Shown piece by piece: positions 52,171-59,016 of a DNA stretch of 64,000 nucleotides. A program made the position numbers and the translations under genes. The first letter of the stretch is position 1; each line of letters starts with the position of its first letter. The notes beneath the pieces are model-generated. The model did no database searches. It was given only the letters and a program-made list of their open reading frames with translations, and was not told where the DNA came from. The DNA comes from Chryseobacterium sp. JV274 (GTDB lineage Bacteria > Bacteroidota > Bacteroidia > Flavobacteriales > Weeksellaceae), in assembly GCF_903969135.1 (NCBI RefSeq), contig NZ_LR824569.1, positions 4,857,001-4,921,000 of the forward strand, in the 5' to 3' direction.

Positions 52171-52385
52171 TTAACCATTAAGGGCTTTAAATAATTAAGT
52201 TTAATGCTTTGGGACTATTTCAAAAGTGTCATTCTGAATGAAATGAAATGTAATGAAGAATCTCATGTGTGACTGGTTGTTAGTAAGATTCTTCCTTCGT
52301 CAGAATGACAAGAGTCAAATTATTTGAATTTTGGGAACGTATCCCTAATTCATCTTACAATCTTTATTATTCTTAATGGTTTGAA
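52171..52385. repeat. Nested repeat: CCATTAAG arms around a GTCATTCTGA palindrome
   Basis: TTAACCATTAAGGGC at 52171-52185 and TTCTTAATGGTTTGAA at about 52370-52385 are inverted to each other. Inside, TGTCATTCTGA (52227-52237) and TCAGAATGACA (52300-52310) are exact inverted termini of an 84-bp element, with internal GAAGAATCT / AGATTCTTC arms. It fills the gap between the porin and MHS genes. Confidence 0.75.
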
Positions 52386-52387
52386 TT

Positions 52388-53767
52388 TTACAAGTAGATT
52401 TGAAACTGTACAATAAATTCCCCTTTTGAAGAAGGGCTTTCCGTAGGGCTGGTATAAACTGGTCTTGTTGAATATTGGGTTGTGATTTTTGCATGATGCC
52501 CATCTATGAACCAATTGGCGCCTACATCAAACTGAGATGAAGATTTATCGAAAGCCTCAAAACTTTTATGGGTATAAGCTGCAAAAGGCTGTATTCTGAT
52601 TTTTGGCTTTTCTGCCTGGCTTGGTAAGAGTAAACCTGCCTGTGCGTAGATAATATTACCTGTTCCGATAGTCGGCTGCAGGTTTCCTGGTCCTGCAATG
52701 GCTTTGTTTCCGATAAAATTAGGATCCGAAGCTGCAATATTCATTGTTCCAAGATTTCTTACATAGTTGGGACCAAAATTGTAGTTATAATATCCGGCAT
52801 AGGCGGAAACTGCCATTTTGTTTTTTGCTTCTCCCAAAGGAATGTCTGCAAAAGCATCCACGGCAAAAAGAGTAATGTCATGCTTCTCAATGTTGGAGTT
52901 CACGGAAGTTCTTGTTCCGTCTGCCTGATGATAGAAACCTGCTCCTACATTGAAGACTTTCTTTGTTCCCAGATAAGATCCCACTTTGTATGGAAGTGTA
53001 TTCGACTCCTCATCAAGGAACTGATATTCCACATATCCTGCCTTTGAAAAACTGGGATTTCCGTTGTTGTCTACCGCAATGGCTTTTGACGGATCTGTTA
53101 CATTCACTGGGATGAGGTCTGTTGCGAAAGGTTTATTTAAGCTGAAACGGTACTCCAGTTTGCCATATTTTCCTTTTGCAAACATTCCCAACTGTCTTGC
53201 AAATTGGTCTGAGTTATCAATCAGTGGCCATGAAAAAACGGGAGAATCTAATGTGAGGAAATTGAGTGTAGAAGCCATAGTCATGCGGGAAAGTCCCATA
53301 TAATAATGAAGCCCTGCTCCTAAAGATAAACTGAATTTTCCCGCTTCTCCAGGTAAAATAACTGCATATTCGTTCCATGCATCATGAAAAAATAACTGGG
53401 TTTTCTTTCCGTTTCCATAACCTCCTGTGCCGGAAGTACCTGTGGCTCCTCCATTGATGAAGGTCTGGTTGTTGATTCCGAAATGGAGGAGAATCATGTA
53501 TCTTTTAGAGACCTGTGCATATGCTAAAGCACGTAATCGTCTGTTTCCTATGCTCCAGGAGTTGTCTGTGGGCTCGCCACCTACCATACTTCCGGGATTC
53601 ATAGAGGTATTTCTCAGCCAAAGCTGGTCCCATAAAATAAAGCGGACGAATTTATCACCATCCGGATTGAGGTTTATTTTTAAGCCATTTCCGTAATCAG
53701 GAGAACCTTGAGAGTATACAGAGCTGCTGATTAAGACTGCTCCAATAAATGTAAGTGATTTCTTCAT
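52388..53767 (-). CDS. Outer-membrane porin
   Basis: A 459-residue outer-membrane protein with signal peptide 1-19 (ends VYSQ). The remainder is strand-rich: alternating aromatic/aliphatic segments, a final aromatic strand (GEFIVQFQIYL) and loops with Gly/Asn/Thr. The early KFVRFILWDQLWLRNT and RRLRALAYAQVSKRYMILLHFG resemble porins of the phosphate-selective OprO/OprP type, but selectivity is not readable. It precedes the MHS transporter on the same strand, so it is the probable outer-membrane entry for the island's substrates. Confidence 0.85.
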   Translation of the reverse strand: MKKSLTFIGAVLISSSVYSQGSPDYGNGLKINLNPDGDKFVRFILWDQLWLRNTSMNPGSMVGGEPTDNSWSIGNRRLRALAYAQVSKRYMILLHFGINNQTFINGGATGTSGTGGYGNGKKTQLFFHDAWNEYAVILPGEAGKFSLSLGAGLHYYMGLSRMTMASTLNFLTLDSPVFSWPLIDNSDQFARQLGMFAKGKYGKLEYRFSLNKPFATDLIPVNVTDPSKAIAVDNNGNPSFSKAGYVEYQFLDEESNTLPYKVGSYLGTKKVFNVGAGFYHQADGTRTSVNSNIEKHDITLFAVDAFADIPLGEAKNKMAVSAYAGYYNYNFGPNYVRNLGTMNIAASDPNFIGNKAIAGPGNLQPTIGTGNIIYAQAGLLLPSQAEKPKIRIQPFAAYTHKSFEAFDKSSSQFDVGANWFIDGHHAKITTQYSTRPVYTSPTESPSSKGEFIVQFQIYL

Positions 53768-53884
53768 AAATTATCAATTTTTGGCGTTGTTTTTTGTGAA
53801 TACCAAATTGTAATTAATAATTTAGTTACGAAAATTTAATATATATTAGTGGTAATAGTATAGTTATGACTGTACAAGGTTCTG

Positions 53885-53903
53885 AACCCCGGGATCCGGG
53901 GTT
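53885..53903. repeat. GC-rich hairpin AACCCCGG-gat-CCGGGGTT
   Basis: Eight-base arms, three-base loop, in a 178-base AT-rich gap. TTTTAATC follows on the plus strand, but no plus-strand gene precedes it; on the minus strand, where it lies after the zinc-ribbon gene, there is no T-run. Role unclear. Confidence 0.5.
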
Positions 53904-53945
53904 TTAATCTAAATTGTTTAAGTATCTCGTAACCTAGCATCCCGC

Positions 53946-54362
53946 CTACTTCTTAAACCTTTCCCACTTGATCAGCATATACTTATCAGCAAACTGAGTG
54001 ATGATAATCCCGGAATTTTTAATGTTTTCCTCCTGCGCAATATAATCAATCAACTCATTTTGTTTCAGTATTTTATAAACAGGATGGAATTCAGAGTGTG
54101 GAGGTCTTGTGATGTTGTATTTTTTTATCCAGGAACTTATTGTAACATGGGAAACCCCGATAATTCTTTCGATTTCACGGTAACTTAAGCCTTCCAGGTA
54201 CAGCTGAAGCGCCTTGGTAACATAATAGTCATCAATCTGTTTTCCCAGCTTTTTAACAGTGAAATAATATTTGCAGTCTTTACAGTGGAAGCGTTGCTTT
54301 TCATTGATGATGCCGCTTTTTACCACTTTGGTACTGTTGCATTTAGGGCATGTATTTTCCAT
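53946..54362 (-). CDS. Zinc-ribbon/HTH protein related to the IS1 InsA N-terminal region
   Basis: A 138-residue cytosolic DNA-binding-type protein. Zinc ribbon Cys5-x2-Cys8 ... Cys27-x2-Cys30 (FHCKDCKYYF), then a helix-turn-helix at about 58-83 (LSYREIERIIGVSHVTISSWIKKY). This pairing is that of InsA of IS1 and related transposases, but there is no DDE catalytic domain, no second ORF, and no terminal inverted repeats. The last ~50 residues are unlike InsA. It is transcribed divergently from the arginine operon, 160 bases away, so a captured transposase DNA-binding part that now acts as a regulator is plausible. Alternative: a decayed IS remnant. Confidence 0.85.
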   Translation of the reverse strand: MENTCPKCNSTKVVKSGIINEKQRFHCKDCKYYFTVKKLGKQIDDYYVTKALQLYLEGLSYREIERIIGVSHVTISSWIKKYNITRPPHSEFHPVYKILKQNELIDYIAQEENIKNSGIIITQFADKYMLIKWERFKK

Positions 54363-54374
54363 AACTATATTATT

Positions 54375-54407
54375 TTAGCAAATATATAATAAATTAGCAA
54401 ATATATA
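54375..54407 (-). promoter_or_regulatory. Two tandem TATATTTG boxes within a 14-bp direct repeat
   Basis: TTAGCAAATATATA occurs at 54375-54388 and again at 54394-54407, 19 bases apart. Each contains a minus-strand TATATTTG, an exact TAnnTTTG box, upstream of the zinc-ribbon gene start at 54362. This gives tandem promoters or a pair of operator sites spaced about two helical turns. Confidence 0.55.
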
Positions 54408-54468
54408 TTTTTCAATAAAGATAATTTTACCTGTTTAAAATTTTAAAACAAAAAAAATATCTTTTTTA

Positions 54469-54501
54469 TTTGGATTTAAAAGAAAATATATTTTAAATTT
54501 G
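54469..54501 (+). promoter_or_regulatory. Promoter of the arginine operon (TTTG-N21-TAAATTTG)
   Basis: -33 TTTG at 54469-54472 and -7 TAAATTTG at 54494-54501, 21 bases between them, the best-formed promoter in the window. Start of the GNAT gene is at 54523, about 20 bases downstream. Confidence 0.65.
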
Positions 54502-54522
54502 CCAAAAAAATTAGATAAATAA

Positions 54523-55209
54523 ATGGAAATAGAAATTTCCTCATGCGAACATCTAATGTATGTGAGTGAAATACAGCAGGAAATGTATGATTCTGCACAG
54601 CGCAGAGGAACGGGCATCGCAAAACGTTCTATAGAATATTTGAGTAAGAAGATTTCAGAAGGCAACGCTGTGGTAGCCACTGAAAACGGTGAGTGGGTAG
54701 GTTTCTGCTATATAGAGACCTGGTCGCATGGGAAGTTTGTGGCTAATTCGGGATTGATAGTATCGCCGAAATTCAGGAACGGGGGCGTAGCAACTCAAAT
54801 TAAGCAGAGGGTTTTCCAGTTATCTAGAGATAAATATCCGGATGCGAAAGTATTTGGATTGACAACGGGTTTGGCAGTAATGAAAATCAATAGTGATTTA
54901 GGATATAAGCCGGTCATCTATTCAGAACTTACCCAGGACGAAGAATTCTGGAGTGGCTGCAAAAACTGTGTGAACTATGAGATTTTAATGATGAAGGAAC
55001 GCAAAAACTGTTTGTGTACAGCTATGTTGTTTGTTCCTGAAAATGATAAAAAAAAAGAGGTGGTGAATAACCAGCCTGAAAATAAATATAATGAAATGAA
55101 TCAAACTGATTTTGAGTATTCTGTACAAAAATCCCTTGATGAATTTCATTTGACAACTAAAAAAAATAAAAAGAGTCCAGATGAAAAAGAAAGTCATCTT
55201 AGCGTTTAG
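54523..55209 (+). CDS. GNAT acyltransferase, candidate first enzyme of arginine synthesis
   Basis: A 228-residue cytosolic GNAT protein. The acyl-CoA fold is at about 1-165: a strand VGFCYIETW (about 54-62), then NSGLIVSPKFRNGGVATQIKQRVFQL (about 72-97), where RNGGVA is the pyrophosphate loop. The tail 170-228 is hydrophilic and Lys/Asn-rich. It is the first gene of the operon and overlaps argG by 29 bases, so it probably makes the N-acylglutamate (acetyl or succinyl) that starts the pathway. ArgA and ArgJ are otherwise absent from the cluster. CxxC (CKNC about 147-150) and CLC (about 165-167) are unexplained. Confidence 0.85.
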   Translation: MEIEISSCEHLMYVSEIQQEMYDSAQRRGTGIAKRSIEYLSKKISEGNAVVATENGEWVGFCYIETWSHGKFVANSGLIVSPKFRNGGVATQIKQRVFQLSRDKYPDAKVFGLTTGLAVMKINSDLGYKPVIYSELTQDEEFWSGCKNCVNYEILMMKERKNCLCTAMLFVPENDKKKEVVNNQPENKYNEMNQTDFEYSVQKSLDEFHLTTKKNKKSPDEKESHLSV

Positions 55210-56377
55210 TGGAGGTTTAGATACTTCCTACTGTGCAAAATATCTTAGTGAAACACTAGGGTATGATGTGTATGCAGTCACCGTAAATACCGGAGGTTTT
55301 TCAAAAGAAGAGGAAAAAGAACTGGAAAGAAAAGCTCTAAACCTTGGAGTAAAAGAATACAGGTGCGTAGACGCTCAGGAAGATTATTATAATTCATGTG
55401 TGAAATATTTGATTTTCGGGAATGTATTGAAAAATAATACATACCCTCTTTCGGTAAGTGCTGAGCGTACCATTCAGGCGCAGGAAATTGCAAAATATGC
55501 AATAGAAGTAAATGCAGATGCTATTGCTCATGGAAGTACAGGAGCTGGAAATGATCAGGTTCGTTTTGATTTGATTTTTCAGGTAATGTGCCCGAATATC
55601 GAGATTATTACGCCAATCCGTGATATGGCTCTATCCCGTGAAGAAGAAATTGAGTTTTTGAAAGATCACGGTTATGAAATGGAATTCCAGAAAGCACAAT
55701 ATTCAGTGAATAAAGGACTTTGGGGAACTTCTGTGGGAGGAAAGGAAACTTTGACTTCCAGAAATTACCTGCCGGAAGAAGCTTTTCCATCTCAGATTAA
55801 AGAAACTCAGCCTTCAGAACTGGAAATCGAGTTTAAAAACGGAGAAGTGATAGGCGTGAACGGAGAAAGCTTTGAACATTCTGTATCTGCAATTCAAAAA
55901 ATAGAAGAATTAGCTTCAGCGTATGGAATTGGTCGTGATATTCACGTAGGGGATACCATTGTTGGGATTAAAGGACGAGTGGGATTTGAAGCAGCAGCAG
56001 CATCTGTGATCATTAAGGCACATCATTTATTAGAGAAGCATACGCTTTCAAAATATCAGCAAATGATGAAGTCTCAGTTGTCCGACTGGTATGGAAACTG
56101 GCTTCATGAAGCGCTTTTCTTAGATCCTGTGATGAGAAATATAGAGTCTTTCCTGGCAGATTCTCAGAAAACAGTCAGTGGAAAAGTATTTGTGACGCTT
56201 CATCCATACAGATTTATTCTTAATGGAATTGAATCTGATCATGACCTGATGTCTGATAAATTCGGAAGTTATGGAGAGGCTAACAGAGCTTGGACAGGCG
56301 ACGATGTGAAAGGATACACAAAGATTGTAAGCAATTCTTTAAATATATACCATCAGATTAACCAGAATATCAACTAG
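55181..56377 (+). CDS. argG: Argininosuccinate synthase
   Basis: A 398-residue cytosolic enzyme joining citrulline and aspartate with ATP. N-type ATP pyrophosphatase loop AFSGGLDTSYCAKYL (8-22), AHGSTGAGNDQVRFD (about 114-128) and the citrulline/aspartate-site region GKETLTSRNYLPEE (about 191-204). Length as expected (about 400). The start lies inside the GNAT gene, chosen at the ATG followed by KKKVILAFSGG. Placing argG early in the operon is normal for flavobacterial arg clusters. Confidence 0.96.
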   Translation: MKKKVILAFSGGLDTSYCAKYLSETLGYDVYAVTVNTGGFSKEEEKELERKALNLGVKEYRCVDAQEDYYNSCVKYLIFGNVLKNNTYPLSVSAERTIQAQEIAKYAIEVNADAIAHGSTGAGNDQVRFDLIFQVMCPNIEIITPIRDMALSREEEIEFLKDHGYEMEFQKAQYSVNKGLWGTSVGGKETLTSRNYLPEEAFPSQIKETQPSELEIEFKNGEVIGVNGESFEHSVSAIQKIEELASAYGIGRDIHVGDTIVGIKGRVGFEAAAASVIIKAHHLLEKHTLSKYQQMMKSQLSDWYGNWLHEALFLDPVMRNIESFLADSQKTVSGKVFVTLHPYRFILNGIESDHDLMSDKFGSYGEANRAWTGDDVKGYTKIVSNSLNIYHQINQNIN

Positions 56378-56413
56378 TTCCGAAAGGATGATTTAATGTA
56401 AGGCAGAATAAAA

Positions 56414-57379
56414 ATGAAGAAAACAGTAGGAATAATTGGTGCCAACGGTTATACAGGAAGTGAGCTGATACGCTTACTGGCTTTTCATCCCCATGTGACA
56501 TTGAGTTTTTTATATAGTCGTTCGAATTCGGGAACAAGAATTTCGGATCTGTACCCGGATTTAACGACGGTTTGTGAAATGGTTTTGACAAATAAACCTG
56601 AAGACGTAGATGTTCTTTTTCTGTGTCTTCCTCATAAAGAAAGTCAAAGCTGGTTAACTCAACATCCTGTAAAAGATGAAACGCTGGTGATTGATCTCGG
56701 AAATGATTTCCGTTTAGATGGGAACTTTGGGAACAGAAATTTTATCTACGGATTACCTGAAATCAATAAAAAACAACTGTCAGAGGCAAAAAGTATTGCC
56801 AACCCGGGATGTTTTGCCACAGCAATTCAATTGGCTTTACTGCCATTAGCAGATAAAGAAGTGTTAAATGAAGTTTTTACTACAGGGATTACTGGTTCTA
56901 CCGGAGCTGGACAGTCTTTGCAGGCAACAACTCATTTTACCTGGAGAAATGATAATGTTTCAGCGTATAAAACATTAACTCATCAGCATGTAGATGAGAT
57001 TTTACAACAGCTGATTGCATTTAATAATAAAGAAGTAACCCTGAATTTTGTTCCATGGAGAGGGGATTTTGCAAGAGGAATTTTTACAAGTTCCACCATG
57101 AAGACGGATTTGACGCTGGAGGAAATAGAACAATTATATCAGGATTTTTATGCGGAGGAGCCTTTTGTTACCGTAAGTAGCAGGGCAATTGATTTAAAGC
57201 AGGTTGTCAATACTAATCGCTGTGTGATTCAGATCGAAAAGAGTGGAAATGTTGCCGTTATTCATTCAGCGATTGACAATTTGTTAAAAGGTGCTTCAGG
57301 GCAGGCAGTCCAGAACATGAATCTGGCAATGAAATGGGAAGAAAATGCAGGGTTAAACTTAAAACCAATAGCGTTTTAA
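56414..57379 (+). CDS. argC: N-acyl-gamma-glutamyl-phosphate reductase
   Basis: A 321-residue cytosolic NADPH-dependent reductase, third step of the pathway. Rossmann GANGYTGSEL (9-18), catalytic Cys133 in ANPGCFATA, and GSTGAGQSL. The catalytic His is probably in the VPWRGDFARG region (near 218-227), where other ArgC have HxxxxRG; here Trp-Arg-Gly-Asp replaces the usual His-Leu-x-P-M pattern, so the base is not certain. 36 bases after argG. Confidence 0.94.
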   Translation: MKKTVGIIGANGYTGSELIRLLAFHPHVTLSFLYSRSNSGTRISDLYPDLTTVCEMVLTNKPEDVDVLFLCLPHKESQSWLTQHPVKDETLVIDLGNDFRLDGNFGNRNFIYGLPEINKKQLSEAKSIANPGCFATAIQLALLPLADKEVLNEVFTTGITGSTGAGQSLQATTHFTWRNDNVSAYKTLTHQHVDEILQQLIAFNNKEVTLNFVPWRGDFARGIFTSSTMKTDLTLEEIEQLYQDFYAEEPFVTVSSRAIDLKQVVNTNRCVIQIEKSGNVAVIHSAIDNLLKGASGQAVQNMNLAMKWEENAGLNLKPIAF

Positions 57380-57583
57380 ATTGACAATTTAAATTAGAAG
57401 TAAATATGACTTAGGAAAATGGAGCGTTAAGAAAATTAATTCTATGAACGTTAAGAAAATTCTACTGTTTGAAGTGCGAGGCAAATATTTAGCCGAAGAA
57501 CTAATCTAGGATTCGCACAAGTTTTAGAATTTTTAGAGAATAGAACTAATTTTTAGCGGAAGTTTCCAGGTCTTGAACTTTTG

Positions 57584-57609
57584 TTTCTTTTGTTTTAAGA
57601 CAAAAGAAA
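57584..57609. repeat. Palindrome TTTCTTTTGT / ACAAAAGAAA upstream of argD
   Basis: Ten-base arms and a 6-base TTTAAG spacer, 17 bases before the argD ATG. The 245-base argC-argD gap (57380-57625) holds no gene and otherwise shows AGAATTTT-type degenerate sequence. Confidence 0.65.
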
Positions 57610-57625
57610 AATAAAAAATAAAAAA

Positions 57626-58765
57626 ATGAATTTATTCAACGTCTATCCATTATTCAATATAAATCCGGTTAAAGCTCAGGGATCTTTTCTTTGGGATGAT
57701 AAAGGAGGGCAGTATCTTGATTTTTACGGAGGTCATGCTGTCATTTCCATTGGGCACAACCATCCATATTATCAAAATAAGTTAAAAGATCAGCTGGAAA
57801 AAATTTCTTTCTATTCCAATTCGGTTCAGAATGAATTGCAGACTGAACTCGCAGAAAAACTAGGGAAACTTTCCGGATATGAAGAGTATAACCTTTTCTT
57901 GTGCAATTCGGGAGCGGAAGCCAATGAAAATGCATTGAAACTGGCTTCATTTCATAATGGCAAAAGCAAAGTGCTGTATTTTTCAGGTTCATTCCACGGA
58001 AGAACTTCTGCAGCGGTTTCGGTGACCGACAACCCAAAAATTGTTGCTCCGGTTAACTTTTCAGAAAGATTTATCAAATCAGAATGGAATGATGTGCAGC
58101 AGCTTGAAGAGACTTTTGAGAAGAATGGAAATGAAATTTCTTCTGTCATCATTGAAGGTATTCAGGGAGTAGGTGGAATTATGATTCCTACGCCGGAATT
58201 CTTATCTAAAATTAAAGAACTATGCGAAAAATATGAGGCGGTTCTTATTTTGGATGAAGTACAATCAGGATATGGAAGAAGTGGATATTTCTTTGCTCAT
58301 CAGGAGTTCGGAGTTGAAGCAGATATTATTACAACGGCAAAAGGAATGGGAAATGGTTTCCCGGTAGGCGGAGTTTTGATCCATCCTAAATTCCAGGCGA
58401 GCAACGGTTTGCTGGGAACTACATTTGGAGGAAATCATCTTGCCTGTGCAGCTTCAATTGCTGTGCTTGACGTGATGAAAGATGAAAATCTTATTGAAAA
58501 TGCTCAGGAAATGGGCGAATATATTGAAAATGAAATTAAAGATTTACCACATATTAAATCCATCCGAAGGAAAGGGCTGATGATCGGAATAGAACTCGAT
58601 AGAGACTGTTCGGAAATAAGGAAAAGTTTATTGTTCGATCATCATATTTTCACAGGAAACTCTAATGATAAAACTGTCTTAAGGATTCTTCCGGCACTGA
58701 ATATCAAAAAAGAGGAAACGGATCTTTTCATCAATGCTTTGAAAACAGTATTGGTGAGTATTTAA
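57626..58765 (+). CDS. argD: N-acylornithine aminotransferase
   Basis: A 379-residue cytosolic class-III PLP aminotransferase, converting N-acylglutamate semialdehyde to N-acylornithine. CNSGAEANENALKLA (93-107), HGRTSA (124-129), LILDEVQSGYGRSG (207-220) and Schiff-base Lys239 (TTAKGMGNGFPVGG). Acetyl- and succinyl-ornithine aminotransferases share this family, so the acyl group is not set by this sequence. Gap of 246 bases after argC. Confidence 0.95.
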   Translation: MNLFNVYPLFNINPVKAQGSFLWDDKGGQYLDFYGGHAVISIGHNHPYYQNKLKDQLEKISFYSNSVQNELQTELAEKLGKLSGYEEYNLFLCNSGAEANENALKLASFHNGKSKVLYFSGSFHGRTSAAVSVTDNPKIVAPVNFSERFIKSEWNDVQQLEETFEKNGNEISSVIIEGIQGVGGIMIPTPEFLSKIKELCEKYEAVLILDEVQSGYGRSGYFFAHQEFGVEADIITTAKGMGNGFPVGGVLIHPKFQASNGLLGTTFGGNHLACAASIAVLDVMKDENLIENAQEMGEYIENEIKDLPHIKSIRRKGLMIGIELDRDCSEIRKSLLFDHHIFTGNSNDKTVLRILPALNIKKEETDLFINALKTVLVSI

Positions 58766-58820
58766 AAGCAAAAGGCCAAAATTATAAAAAGGGTTAAAAG
58801 CTTAGAATATTACACAATGT

Positions 58821-58896
58821 TTGTCATTCTGAATGGAACAAGTGAAATGAAGAATCTATAAAATAATGTAGAGATCTTCCTTCGTCAGAATGACAA
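58821..58896. repeat. 76-bp GTCATTCTGA palindromic element
   Basis: TTGTCATTCTGA (58821-58832) and TCAGAATGACAA (58885-58896) are exact inverted termini. Internal AAGAATCT and AGATCTTC arms differ from the copy at 52227 by one missing T. It lies in the argD-argF' gap. Confidence 0.8.
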
Positions 58897-58914
58897 AACA
58901 ACCGTCCATTGCTG

Positions 58915-58973
58915 AATGAAACGCCTTTGCGAACGAAAAAAATTAGTGAAAAACTTAGCGGTTTTGTGTTGAA
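58915..58973. repeat. Degenerate intergenic repeat (TGAAACGCCTTTGCG type), copy 2
   Basis: ATGAAACGCCTTTGCG, about 20 bases, then AAAAACTTAGCG, as at 26133-26195. It adjoins the GTCATTCTGA element and ends before the argF' start. Confidence 0.5.
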
Positions 58974-59016
58974 ATTCTCAAAAAATGTGTAAAAAAATCT
59001 TTAAAATTAATTCGAA

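Noticed and set aside
54362..54522. Arginine riboswitch or attenuator in the operon leader
   Set aside because: The leader after the -7 box is only about 20 bases, with no stem-loops or leader peptide.
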